A stretch of 64,000 bases of DNA from JBPOFY01 sp051252415 (GTDB lineage Bacteria; Verrucomicrobiota; Verrucomicrobiia; Opitutales; Coraliomargaritaceae): the NCBI GenBank assembly GCA_051252415.1, contig JBPOGA010000003.1:62001-126000 (forward strand), written 5' to 3'. Made by a program: the position numbers and the translations under genes. Of this stretch, positions 43,225 to 52,433 are shown one piece after another. The notes below the pieces were generated by a model, which did no database searches, was not told the origin of the DNA, and saw only the letters and a program-made list of their open reading frames with translations. Positions within the stretch are counted from its first letter, which is position 1, and every line of letters begins with the position of its first letter.

Positions 43225-44511
43225 ATGAAAAAAGAATCTTCACATTCGCGTCGCGAGTTCTTGAAAAAAGGAACTGCGTTGGGCGCCTCTTTATTTGCTG
43301 CTCCAATGATCTTGCGAGCGGAGACCCTCGGTCTCAATGGTCGAGTCGGTCCGAATAGTCGTATCACCATGGGCTTCATCGGCTTTGGTAAGCAGATCGG
43401 CGCTAATCTCGGGATTTCTGGTAATGAAAATGTGCAACCGCTTTATGTGTGCGATTTGAAGCCTGATGCCTTGGATCGGGCAAGGGGCGAAATGAAAAAA
43501 CGCAAATTCCCTGACGTCATTGCGACCCCCAATTATGAAGATTTGATCAACGATCCAGCACTAGATGCGATCGTAGTCGTCACACCAGATCATTGGCATG
43601 CTGCGATTTCCATTGCTGCGATGCGGGCAGGGCAGGATGTCTATGTGGAGAAGCCTATGACGCTGACTATTGAAGAGGGTAAGGCGATGGTCGAGGCGGA
43701 GCAACGTTATGGCTCAATCGTTCAGGTGGGCTCGATGCAACGTTCTGATAGAGCATTCCGTAAGGCGGCTGAAATTGTTCGCAATGGCTGGATTGGTGAG
43801 ATCAAAGAAGTGTATGTAGGCTTAGGGACTTTTCCTGCGCCAACACTTGGTGCAGAAGAGGCGATCCCCGAAGGCTTTAATTATGATAAATGGTTGGGGC
43901 CTGCTCCTTATGAACCGTATACTGCGAATCGAGTAAAAGGTGACTACGGTGGTGGTTGGCGTTCTTACTGGGAGTATGGTTCACGTAAAAACGGCGACTG
44001 GGGCGCGCATCATTATGATATTACCCAGTGGGCATTAGGTCGTGATACGACGGGGCCAGTGAAGTTTACTCCAAAGGGCCATGAAGGGGCAAAGTATGCC
44101 AGTTATGAATATGGCGACGGTATTAAAGTTGTGCGTGATCACCCCGATCGTAAGGGGCATATGATCCGCTTTATTGGCACCGAGGGTGATGTCTGTGTTA
44201 GTCGTAGTGGTAAGTTGGATACGACACCAGCTGCGTTGGCAAGCCGCCCGCTCAATCCTGCAGAGGCGCATCTCTACAATTCTCCGAATCATCATACTAA
44301 TTGGATCGATTGTATTCGCACTAGGAAAACACCCATTTGTTCGGCCACGGTAGGGCACCGCACCGGCACGATTTGTCAACTCGCAGGTATAGCAGAACGT
44401 TTGAATCGACCCATTCAGTGGGATCCAGAAGCGGAGCAAATCATTGGCGATGCAGCTGCGCAACGTTGGCAGGATCGTCCACGTCGGGCTGGCTACGAGC
44501 TGCCTGTATGA
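43225..44511 (+). CDS. Tat-exported Gfo/Idh/MocA oxidoreductase
   Basis: 428 residues. The signal is SRREFLKKGTALGASLFAAP; the Rossmann part has TMGFIGFGKQIGANLGISG and VVVTPDHWHAAISIAAMRAG, with the catalytic-lysine motif YVEKPMT intact. The C-terminal domain shows SRKNGDWGAHHYDITQWALG, common in the Planctomycetes-Verrucomicrobia subgroup. A partner or parallel enzyme to the one at 41549; sugar substrates are inferred. Confidence 0.9.
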   Translation: MKKESSHSRREFLKKGTALGASLFAAPMILRAETLGLNGRVGPNSRITMGFIGFGKQIGANLGISGNENVQPLYVCDLKPDALDRARGEMKKRKFPDVIATPNYEDLINDPALDAIVVVTPDHWHAAISIAAMRAGQDVYVEKPMTLTIEEGKAMVEAEQRYGSIVQVGSMQRSDRAFRKAAEIVRNGWIGEIKEVYVGLGTFPAPTLGAEEAIPEGFNYDKWLGPAPYEPYTANRVKGDYGGGWRSYWEYGSRKNGDWGAHHYDITQWALGRDTTGPVKFTPKGHEGAKYASYEYGDGIKVVRDHPDRKGHMIRFIGTEGDVCVSRSGKLDTTPAALASRPLNPAEAHLYNSPNHHTNWIDCIRTRKTPICSATVGHRTGTICQLAGIAERLNRPIQWDPEAEQIIGDAAAQRWQDRPRRAGYELPV

Positions 44512-44548
44512 TTCACGATGAGATTATTTAAATTTTAGAAGACATAGT

Positions 44549-46447
44549 ATGTATAAAAAAACAATTACACTACTGGCCTGCCTGCTCGCATCGAGTGCGT
44601 TCGCGATCGATATGGATGCGATTGTGGGTAAGCTCGGCTCTGACGATTTTTCGTCACGTCAAAGTGCTCGGCTTGAGTTGAAGCAAAGTCTTGCTGAGGC
44701 AACTGCGCCAGGCATGACTGCGGATGAACTTCGGGCGATTGAAGCAGGAGTCATTGCTCAGCTTGACGGGAAGCTGCCGCTTTCTGAGCGCTTATATTTG
44801 ATTCGTATGCTCGAAGTTTTTGGGACTGCAGACTCGGCGCAATCTTTGTATCCACTCCTTGGAGACGCAGAGCCTGAAGTTCGTGATAGTGCGCGACGTG
44901 CCTTGGCTGTAATTCCAGGTGAAGCGGCTACTGGCTACTTGATTGCGGGCTTGTCCCGTGGGGCAGTGGAGCAACGTGCTTCTTATATTGATGCATTAGT
45001 TTATCGTGGTACGACGAGCGCCGCTCCGGAAATTTCAAAATTACTTCAGTCTCGCGACGAGGTATTAGTTCGTGCTGCGGCATTAGCGCTCGGACAACTT
45101 GGTGATAAAGCCGTCGTCGCCGATCTGCTTGCAGCTCGTGACGCAGTTTCCTCCGATCAGAAGTTATTCATCGAGGCAGCGCTGCTTGATCTAGGGGTTG
45201 ATAGCGATACTGCCTATATGCTTGCTGGCCAGGGAAGCAACGTAGCGATTCGTGCAGGAGCCTTTGAGCAATTGTGCGCTCAGGATGTCACACGTGCTAC
45301 AGCGGTTTTAACTGCAATTCTATCGAAACCTGAAATTGAAGGAGCGGATCGCTTCTTGGCTGAGGCAATGAGGCATGAGGATACGCAAGCGTTTTTGGCA
45401 AACGCACTGCCAACTTCCATACAAGATGATCAGCTAGTTGTTGTGGTTGCCATTGGAGAGATGGGCTTATCTCAGTATGAGTCGCAGTTGATCGCCTTGG
45501 CTGAGGGGCAGTCGGGGGATTTCCATATAGCATTGATTGATGCGCTTTCCCGTATTGGTAGCGATGCGAGTTTCAAGCTTGTGTATGATGCCTTTCAAGC
45601 GAATCCAAGGGATAGTATGTTAGCTGCAGCGGTTGCTCGATTGCCTGCACCTAAGGCAGATCAGCAGTCACTGGAGACGGTTAAAAACGGTTCCGATATG
45701 AATGAGCGTGTGACTGCAATGAAGATTCTGGAGCTTCGAAATGTGGAGGGTGCGACAGGGTGTTTGAATGGCATCGCATCTCAACCAGGTGATGTAAAAG
45801 TTCGCGAAGCTGCTATTAAATCACTCGAAGTGATTGGTGATCTTGAAACGATTAGGATTTTTGTGGAATTGATCGTGTCGCAAGATGAACAAGCTCGTGC
45901 GGCTCAACGTAGCTTGAAGCGCCTGGCGCAGAACCTGGATGCTGCCGACACTATTTGGAAGCAGGTGTTTGTCCCCGCGTTAGAAAGCGCGAGTAGTGAC
46001 GACGCACGCGAAGGGCTAATGTTGATTATGGATGCGGTAGCTTGCGAAGCGGCTTTAGCCTACCTACGTGGATTTGCGATTGATCCGAATGCGACACTGC
46101 ACACTTCGGCTCTACGCACACTCGAGCGTTGGCCAAATGCAACATCTGGTGAAGTATGGCTCGATGTTGCGTCGACTTCAGGTATGCCTGAAAAAACGAT
46201 TAGCACGGCAGAAAAAACGCTCAAGAAGTGGCTATCTAAAAATGATCGCGGTATGGAGGGTCAACTAGTCGATCTCGCTGTTTTGGTTCTTAAGGAATGT
46301 CCAAGTCCTGAGTTTAAATTGGCGATACTTGAGGTTTATGAGCAGCCACCATCGCGTCAGAAAAGGCGTATCAAGTCTGCTTTTAAGCAATTTGCCAACG
46401 ACCCTGATATCGGCGCCACTGTTCAACAGATCCTAAGTTCGCTATAG
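44549..46447 (+). CDS. Secreted HEAT-repeat protein
   Basis: 632 residues with a signal peptide (cut after SSAFA). The rest is an array of about 15 to 18 helical HEAT-like repeats (for example EVRDSARRALAVIPGEAATG, VLVRAAALALGQLGDKAVVA, VKVREAAIKSLEVIGDLETI). Such superhelices bind other proteins. It lies 37 bases downstream of the second oxidoreductase gene and 26 bases before the DUF1080 gene. A periplasmic scaffold for the oxidative sugar pathway is an inference. Confidence 0.88.
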   Translation: MYKKTITLLACLLASSAFAIDMDAIVGKLGSDDFSSRQSARLELKQSLAEATAPGMTADELRAIEAGVIAQLDGKLPLSERLYLIRMLEVFGTADSAQSLYPLLGDAEPEVRDSARRALAVIPGEAATGYLIAGLSRGAVEQRASYIDALVYRGTTSAAPEISKLLQSRDEVLVRAAALALGQLGDKAVVADLLAARDAVSSDQKLFIEAALLDLGVDSDTAYMLAGQGSNVAIRAGAFEQLCAQDVTRATAVLTAILSKPEIEGADRFLAEAMRHEDTQAFLANALPTSIQDDQLVVVVAIGEMGLSQYESQLIALAEGQSGDFHIALIDALSRIGSDASFKLVYDAFQANPRDSMLAAAVARLPAPKADQQSLETVKNGSDMNERVTAMKILELRNVEGATGCLNGIASQPGDVKVREAAIKSLEVIGDLETIRIFVELIVSQDEQARAAQRSLKRLAQNLDAADTIWKQVFVPALESASSDDAREGLMLIMDAVACEAALAYLRGFAIDPNATLHTSALRTLERWPNATSGEVWLDVASTSGMPEKTISTAEKTLKKWLSKNDRGMEGQLVDLAVLVLKECPSPEFKLAILEVYEQPPSRQKRRIKSAFKQFANDPDIGATVQQILSSL

Positions 46448-46473
46448 TCATTCTAACTAACCCTATATTGATA

Positions 46474-47643
46474 ATGAAACCCAAGAAGCTCACCTCATCT
46501 ATTTTTTGGCTGCTGGTTGGCGCGAGTGCGGCCAGTGCTGCATTTCCTCTTGGCGACCCACCCGACGCGAATCATCCATGGGGTGTACATGATTCGAACC
46601 GTCCGCAACCGCCGATCGTTCAACCGGGTGAAAAGTTTGGAGACGCGCCTTCGGATGCAGTTATCTTATTCGATGGCACGGAAGCCTCGTTTGATAACTG
46701 GCGACATGTGAAGCCAGAGGGTAAGCGCAAGGGCGACTGGACTGTCAGTGAAGGCGCGTTGTTGTGTGCTCCTGGGGCAGGATATATTGAGACTAAAGAG
46801 CACTTTGGCGACTGTCAGTTGCACGTCGAATGGATGGCGCCACCAGTCATTGAGTCTAAGACAGGTCAACAACGTGGTAATAGTGGTGTCTTTTTATTGG
46901 GTGAGATCGAAGTTCAGGTGCTAGATAATTACAATAACCCAACATATAGTGATGGCACTGCTGGAGCCGTCTATGGAGTCATGCCGCCGGCAGCAAACGC
47001 ATTGCGTGGTGCTGGGCAGTGGCAGAGCTACGATATTATTTTTAGGCGTCCAATTGTCAAAGATGGCGTGACCTTGGACGAGGGGTCGATGACCGTTCTC
47101 GTGAATGGTGTTGTTGTGCAGGCTAGCTCTCCGCTGGATGGCGGCGGAGGTTGGAAGAAACGCAAGCCACTCAATCATGCCTATGCCGAAGCAGGGCCAT
47201 TGTCGCTGCAGGATCATGGTAATCCAGTTCGTTATCGAAATATTTGGTATCGTCCGCTACGCCCACGTGCTGTGGATGGTGGCACTGAAGGTCGATTAAG
47301 TGAAGAAGCTACTCAGGCACAGCGAGCAGAGACTGCTGCCAATATTCGCGCACGTGGTGACGCTTTGCAGGGTTACGATAAGATGATGAATCTGCTCGAA
47401 GCATTTGTATACGATAACAGTGATGAAGTGCTCGCCGAGGTGAATGACTTAGTTGGGAAATACATTCCCCATGTGCAAAAAATGTCGGATGCTCAACTGA
47501 AACAGAAGCAATGGGAGATTGTGAATTTATATAATCACCTCGGCTATTTAGAGCACCACGGCCTGATTTCAAAAGGCTATGGCCCACTTCAAGAGCTAAA
47601 GGCGATTGCCGATGCACACGGCTGGTTGAAAAAGAAAAGGTAA
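46474..47643 (+). CDS. DUF1080 protein, 3-keto-disaccharide hydrolase-like
   Basis: 389 residues from ATG 46474. A signal peptide (to SAASA) leads to a LamG-like jellyroll (AVILFDGTEASFDNWRHV, GDWTVSEGALLCAPGAGYIE, RGNSGVFLLGEIEVQVLDNY). The DUF1080 family includes hydrolases of 3-keto-glycosides. A 100-residue helical tail (about 280-389) is unusual for the family. It closes the locus of Tat-exported oxidoreductases that could make the 3-keto substrate. Confidence 0.9.
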   Translation: MKPKKLTSSIFWLLVGASAASAAFPLGDPPDANHPWGVHDSNRPQPPIVQPGEKFGDAPSDAVILFDGTEASFDNWRHVKPEGKRKGDWTVSEGALLCAPGAGYIETKEHFGDCQLHVEWMAPPVIESKTGQQRGNSGVFLLGEIEVQVLDNYNNPTYSDGTAGAVYGVMPPAANALRGAGQWQSYDIIFRRPIVKDGVTLDEGSMTVLVNGVVVQASSPLDGGGGWKKRKPLNHAYAEAGPLSLQDHGNPVRYRNIWYRPLRPRAVDGGTEGRLSEEATQAQRAETAANIRARGDALQGYDKMMNLLEAFVYDNSDEVLAEVNDLVGKYIPHVQKMSDAQLKQKQWEIVNLYNHLGYLEHHGLISKGYGPLQELKAIADAHGWLKKKR

Positions 47644-47710
47644 GCGACGCTAGGTCGCTAGTCTCTAGCGTGAATTTGTTAGGCTTTATTTCGGTTCACT
47701 CAGGTGTTCG

Positions 47711-47765
47711 ACGAATGGCGGACGTGTGAAACACGTCCCTCCAGCGAATGTTATTGGAGGGGCGC
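47711..47765. repeat. Dispersed repeat GGACGTGTGAAACACGTCC
   Basis: CGGACGTGTGAAACACGTCC is a palindrome followed by CTCCAGCGAATGTTATTGG. The same order occurs at 61833-61893 and a weaker copy near 26050. It lies in a 459-base gap; no gene is supported between 47644 and 48102 apart from the repeat at 47850. Confidence 0.82.
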
Positions 47766-47849
47766 GCTTCCTGGCACCACCCGGTCTCGCTTCAATGCTC
47801 CCCCAATCGTATGAGCTTATTTGCCAGTTTTCGTGGAATATTCGCAAAG

Positions 47850-48049
47850 AAACATGAATGCACGCAGGTTGTAGCACGTGCTTCCCGAAGGGAGCGCGTG
47901 GCCATCCAGTAGCGCCTTTCTAACGTGACCACGCGCTCGATGCTGCGCATAGAAGCACATGCTACAATTCGGATACTTAGACTGGGATCATTAATGCACT
48001 GCTAGCCTAGCAGCCATCTATAGCATCCCTGACAATCAACAATGAACCT
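47850..48049 (-). repeat. 200-bp dispersed repeat, copy 2 (inverted)
   Basis: This is the inverted counterpart of 25465-25664, similar along all 200 bases. It lies directly after the terminator of the tRNA-Ser gene, in the sense of that gene. Confidence 0.88.
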
Positions 48050-48065
48050 TATCTTTGGCTATAAA

Positions 48066-48094
48066 AAAACCGCTTACGTGATGTAAGCGGTTTT
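48066..48094 (-). terminator. Terminator of tRNA-Ser
   Basis: AAAACCGCTTAC and GTAAGCGGTTTT pair perfectly around a five-base loop, and on the minus strand a T run follows. It is 9 bases beyond the 3' CCA of the tRNA. Confidence 0.88.
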
Positions 48095-48102
48095 AAAATA
48101 GA

Positions 48103-48193
<91 letters not shown>

Positions 48194-48301
48194 ATACCAA
48201 ATCGAGTAACTGCAAGAGCTGCTCTAAAATTGAACTAAGCGAAGAAAGAAAGCGGGCTGTCGGTGAAGATCAACCCTTTTTCACTGCTTTCTTAGAAAAA
48301 A

Positions 48302-49732
48302 TTAAGGGTTCGATGTCTTGCGACGTCCAGCGTTGCGACGTTGTGGGCGCGGGTTGCCGCCTCCGTTACCTTGACTGCCTGCTGGAGTGCCTTGTCCGCC
48401 GCTTCTGCCACGGGAGTTGCGATTGCCGCCTCCGCCGCCTCTTGGTCCACCACCATTGCCGCCTTTGCCGCGCGGTGGGCCGCTACGTTGTCCGCCGCCA
48501 CCTCCGCCACGACGCTGTCCGCCGCCTTGCTTTGGCTTCTCAACGCGAGCACCACTTTCGTGCAGTGCCTGAATCGCATCGGCGTGGTAGCGATGCTTTC
48601 TTTCGACGGGCACCTTCTTTTTGATGAGTTTTTCAACTTCGCGGAGTAGCGCGACTTCCTCGAGTGAGCAAAAGGAGAGTGCCTTGCCGCTTTTACCAGC
48701 ACGAGCTGTGCGGCCAATACGGTGCACGTAAGCGTCTGACTCCATTGGCAGATCAAAGTTAATGACGAGGGTGATATTTTTCACGTCGATACCACGTGCC
48801 GCGACGTCCGTTGCGATGAGCACGGGGATGCGACCTTGTTTGAAGAGATCGAGTGTCTTCTGGCGAGCGGCTTGTGATTTGTTGCCGTGGATAGAGTCGG
48901 TTTCAATGCCGATGGCGTTGAGTTTCTTTGCCAGATTCTTAGCACCGTGCTTGGTGCGGCTGAAGACGAGACTCAACTCGCTACGGTGTTCTTCTTCGCG
49001 ATCCTTGAGCAGGCTAATGAGTAAGTTTTGCTTGTTACCTTTGTCGACGAAGAGCACGCCTTGGTCGATCTTCTCAGCAGTCGTGCCTTGAGGGGCAATA
49101 CGGATTTCAGCAGGATCGTCGAGCAGGCTATTTGCCAGCTTGGTGATCTCGGGTGCCATGGTTGCAGAGAAGAGCAGCGTTTGACGGCTTTGTGGAATCG
49201 CCGCTGCAATCTTTCGAATGTCGCGAATGAAGCCCATGTCCAGCATCCGGTCTGCTTCATCGAGAATGAGTGTCTCTACTTGAGAGAGGTCAATGTGGCC
49301 TTGTTGGTGTAGGTCGAGTAAGCGTCCGGTGGTCGCCACGCAGACATCGAGGCCTTGGTAGAGGCTTTTGATCTGTGGTTTTTCCGAAACGCCGCCGAAG
49401 ACCATGCCAATGCGTAGGTCGATGTATTTGCCGTAGGTCTCGAAGCTTTGCATCACTTGGACGGCAAGCTCGCGAGTTGGCGTGAGAATTAAGCAACGAA
49501 TACCACGGCGAAATGGCTTGCGTGGGTTGTTTGCGAAACCGTCGAGTGTCGGCAGTGCGAAGGCAGCTGTCTTACCTGTGCCAGTTTGTGCACAAGCGAG
49601 TAGGTCGCGGCCCTTGAGTAGAATTGGAATCGCTTTAGCCTGTATCGGCGAAGGCGTTGTGTAGCCTTTTTCGGAAAGGGCACGTTGGATTGGTGCTGCC
49701 AGTGGCAACGATTCAAAGGTTGTATCAGTCAT
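48302..49732 (-). CDS. DEAD-box RNA helicase, RhlE type
   Basis: 476 residues. Both RecA domains are present: Q motif SPIQAKAIP, motif I AQTGTGKTAAFALP, PTRELA, DEAD, SAT, and VI HRIGRTARAGKSG. The last 75 residues are a Gly/Arg/Pro tail (RRGGGGGGQRSG, RGKGGNGGGPRGGGGGNRNS) suited to RNA binding. It unwinds RNA duplexes in ribosome assembly or decay. The neighbouring gene at 50482 is a second, longer DEAD-box helicase. Confidence 0.93.
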   Translation of the reverse strand: MTDTTFESLPLAAPIQRALSEKGYTTPSPIQAKAIPILLKGRDLLACAQTGTGKTAAFALPTLDGFANNPRKPFRRGIRCLILTPTRELAVQVMQSFETYGKYIDLRIGMVFGGVSEKPQIKSLYQGLDVCVATTGRLLDLHQQGHIDLSQVETLILDEADRMLDMGFIRDIRKIAAAIPQSRQTLLFSATMAPEITKLANSLLDDPAEIRIAPQGTTAEKIDQGVLFVDKGNKQNLLISLLKDREEEHRSELSLVFSRTKHGAKNLAKKLNAIGIETDSIHGNKSQAARQKTLDLFKQGRIPVLIATDVAARGIDVKNITLVINFDLPMESDAYVHRIGRTARAGKSGKALSFCSLEEVALLREVEKLIKKKVPVERKHRYHADAIQALHESGARVEKPKQGGGQRRGGGGGGQRSGPPRGKGGNGGGPRGGGGGNRNSRGRSGGQGTPAGSQGNGGGNPRPQRRNAGRRKTSNP

Positions 49733-49997
49733 AAATCAGGTAGGACGGGCGTGTCTATACGCTCGTTATATATTTTCTTTCGATCTTTGGTTACGTTTCC
49801 TGAATGCGCGTATATCGAAAAGTGACGGCATCGAGGCAGGTTTTGGCCAATGGAAACGCACCAGTATGGTGACTCTCGAAGGAAAACCTGAATGAGAAGG
49901 GTGCGTAGGTGACAGGGGGCTAAGCTTTAAGCAAGGATATAAAGTAAGCGTTTACGCGAGCGGGGACAGATGGTCAACGTGTGGCACTGCTGTAAAG

Positions 49998-50314
49998 CTA
50001 GCGGCGGGCGTCCCGACCGCCATACGTCTGAGCAGTTTCTATTCGTCGGTATAAATGCCTGATGGGGAGCCTGCCGCAATGGCGCGCAGGGACCATCCGT
50101 CGCTAGAGCTATGGCGTGGCACGGCGCACGCCGCTACTTTCAGATACAAAGAAGGACCCGCGTTCGCGAGCCCTTCGTGATTAAAACTGAATACTGCTTA
50201 GTCTGGCTCGAAGTCACGATTGCCGCCTTCTTTAGGGCCGCTGAATTTGTTCTTCTTGGTGAATGGGCGCTTGAATCCACGACGGTCTTCGCTCCAACCG
50301 CCGCCACTGAAAAG
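49998..50314 (-). pseudogene. Duplicated 3' end of the DEAD-box helicase gene with its downstream element
   Basis: This segment repeats the one at 50316-50650. Each has a TAGCGGCG-type element with GTCTGAGCAGTTTCT and TATAAATGCCTGATGGGGAG, a hairpin built on AAGG-CCGCGTTCGCGAGCCCTT, then the end of the helicase reading frame. On the minus strand this copy still reads GGGWSEDRRGFKRPFTKKNK, FSGPKEGGNRDFEPD and a stop at 50201, against DFKP...FKKPD with 20 more residues in the intact gene. The rest of the 49733-49997 gap has no gene. Confidence 0.85.
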
Positions 50315-50315
50315 G

Positions 50316-50433
50316 TAGCGGCGGACGTCTCGACCGCCATGCGTCTGAGCAGTTTCTGTTCGTCGGTATAAATGCCTGATGGGGAGCCTGTCGTATTGGC
50401 GCGCACGGCGCGCGCCGCTACCTTCAGATATAA
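50316..50433. repeat. Downstream element of the helicase gene, second copy
   Basis: GGTAGCGGCGGACGTCTCGA and its partial complement GGCGCGCGCCGCTACC flank the block CGTCTGAGCAGTTTCTGTTC. The first copy (about 49996-50136) has a 20-30-base insertion near ACCATCCGTCGC. A short relative, GGTAGCGGCGCTCGTCCCTG, occurs at 59146. Confidence 0.8.
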
Positions 50434-50463
50434 AGAAGGGCCCGCGTTCGCGAGCCCTTCGTA
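50434..50463 (-). terminator. Terminator of the DEAD-box helicase gene
   Basis: On the minus strand GAAGGGCTCGCG pairs with CGCGGGCCCTTC around a short AA loop and TTT follows. It is about 19 bases after the stop codon at 50482. A near-identical hairpin lies in the duplicated copy at about 50150-50179. Confidence 0.75.
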
Positions 50464-50481
50464 ATTAAAATTGAATACAGC

Positions 50482-52248
50482 TTAGTCTGGCTTCTTGAAG
50501 CGACGAGCTGGCTTGCCGCCTGGCTTACTATCAGGGCGTGGTGCTGGCTTGAAATCACGATTGCCGCCTTCTTTGGGGCCGCTGAACTTGTTTTTCTTTG
50601 TGAAGGGACGCTTTGAGCCACCGCGTTCGTCGCTCCAACCACCGCCGCCACCGCCGCCGCCGCGCTTGTCATTCCAAGTACCGCCGCCTCCGCCGCGTTC
50701 GTCATTTCCACGGTTGCCGCGATAGCCACCACCGTCTCCACCACTGCTGCGTTCGTCGTTACCACGGTTGCCGCGATAACCACCGCCTCCACCGCCACGA
50801 TTACCGCGATCGTCGTTACCGCGGTTGCCGCGATAGCCTCCGCCACCGCCTCCACGGTTGCCACGATAGCCACCGCCACCGCCTTTGCCTTTGAAGCCGC
50901 CTTTGGTTGGCTTGTCGGAGTAGGGCTCGCGGTCTTCTTGGATCTCTTCGCCTTCGCGAACTTCTTCTTTGCCGAGTAGGTCAAAAAGTGCGCTTGCGAT
51001 ATCAGTCGGTGTGTGACCTGCGTCAAGTAGTCGATCGATGAGGTCTTCGTGACGCTTGAAATTATCTGCTTCGAGAAGGTCTTTAACTTGGTTGAACACC
51101 TTATCTGCCTTACGACCTTCGACTTCTTCCATAGAAGGAATCTTCATGCGGCGCACGACTTGGCGTGTGTAGCGCTCAATCGCTTCGAGGCGATAGATGT
51201 CGCGACCGTATACGAAAGTGATGGATTTGCCAGAGCGTCCAGCGCGGCCTGTGCGGCCGATACGGTGCACGTAGTCTTCTGGGTCGTGTGGGAGGTCGTA
51301 GTTAAAGACGATGTCGACGTCATCGATGTCGAGACCACGTGCGGCTACATCAGTTGCGACGAGTAGTTCGACACTGCCGTCTTTGAAGCGTTTGATCACC
51401 CGCTCGCGGTTGGCTTGTGTAATGTCTCCGTGGATGCGGTCAGCTACGTAGCCACGTGCTGCAAGGGCCTCGGTGGCGTCTTCAACCATTTGTTTGGTAT
51501 TACAGAACACAATGCCGCGTGGCTTTGTTTCCAAGTCGAGCAGGCGGCACATGACCTCGATTTTCGATCGATTACGCACTTCATAGTAGGTTTGCTCGAT
51601 GGTATCCACCGTGAGTGACTTACGTTCGATAGAGATCTGACGTGCCTTGTGGCTGAAAGTTTTGATAAGACCTTCCACGCCGCGGTTCATTGTCGCGGAG
51701 AAGAAAAGTGTTTGGCGGTCCTCTGACATGTCGCCGAGGATGACTTCCATGTCTTCGCGGAAGCCCATGTCGAGCATGCGGTCCGCTTCGTCAAGAATGC
51801 AGAGTTTAATTGCATCTGTGCGCAAAGTCTTGCGGCGTAGGTGATCCATCACGCGGCCAGGTGTGCCGACTACGATGTGAGCTCCTTTGCGAAGTGCGCG
51901 CATTTGACGATCGATAGGGGCACCACCATAGACTGGAATTGCGACGAAGCCTTTGAGAGCCGAGGCGAGACGGTGGATTTCTTCGCAGACTTGCACTGCG
52001 AGTTCACGTGTCGGGCAGAGCACCAGCACTTGAGTTTCGTCGAGATTGACGTCGATCATGTTGAGTGCCGGCAAACCGAAGGCGGCTGTCTTGCCAGAGC
52101 CCGTTTGTGAGAGGCCGACGATGTCGCTGCCTTCGAGTGCAACTGGAATAGTCTGCGCTTGAATGGGTGAAGGTGTCTCGTAGCCGAGGCGTTTAATGCC
52201 TTCAATTAGCTCCGCCCGCAGGCCGAGGTCTGTAAATTTCGTATCCAT
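50482..52248 (-). CDS. DEAD-box RNA helicase with long Gly-rich repeat tail
   Basis: 588 residues. The core has SPIQAQTIPVAL (Q motif), SQTGSGKTAAFGLP, PTRELA, DEAD, SAT and HRIGRTGRAGRSG, plus a helical extension of about 60 residues (DHLIDRLLDAGHTPTDIASA-type). The tail (about 445-588) holds five or six near repeats of GGGYRGNRGNDER and ends FSGPKEGGNRDFKPAPRPDS followed by a basic end. It resembles DeaD/CsdA-type cold-shock helicases. The repeats are also repeats in DNA, so copy number may vary. Confidence 0.93.
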   Translation of the reverse strand: MDTKFTDLGLRAELIEGIKRLGYETPSPIQAQTIPVALEGSDIVGLSQTGSGKTAAFGLPALNMIDVNLDETQVLVLCPTRELAVQVCEEIHRLASALKGFVAIPVYGGAPIDRQMRALRKGAHIVVGTPGRVMDHLRRKTLRTDAIKLCILDEADRMLDMGFREDMEVILGDMSEDRQTLFFSATMNRGVEGLIKTFSHKARQISIERKSLTVDTIEQTYYEVRNRSKIEVMCRLLDLETKPRGIVFCNTKQMVEDATEALAARGYVADRIHGDITQANRERVIKRFKDGSVELLVATDVAARGLDIDDVDIVFNYDLPHDPEDYVHRIGRTGRAGRSGKSITFVYGRDIYRLEAIERYTRQVVRRMKIPSMEEVEGRKADKVFNQVKDLLEADNFKRHEDLIDRLLDAGHTPTDIASALFDLLGKEEVREGEEIQEDREPYSDKPTKGGFKGKGGGGGYRGNRGGGGGGYRGNRGNDDRGNRGGGGGGYRGNRGNDERSSGGDGGGYRGNRGNDERGGGGGTWNDKRGGGGGGGGWSDERGGSKRPFTKKNKFSGPKEGGNRDFKPAPRPDSKPGGKPARRFKKPD

Positions 52249-52433
52249 AGTATCTGTGTTATCGCCCGTTGACCGGAACGATTGCCGATACTTGAGCTCA
52301 TTAAGAAAGTGCCTGTTTAGTTATGGCCTTTCATTGAGTGAGGCGGAGGGCTTTGACAGCTTAACACCCGATGACAAGGCTAAAACGAGATTTGTCCTTG
52401 CTAAGCGCCTTCTAACTTTAATACCTCCATTCT

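Noticed and set aside
50424..51026. Minus-strand frame rich in Val/Ala in another frame of the helicase tail
   Set aside because: A frame-shifted reading of Gly-rich repeats; low complexity, no start context.
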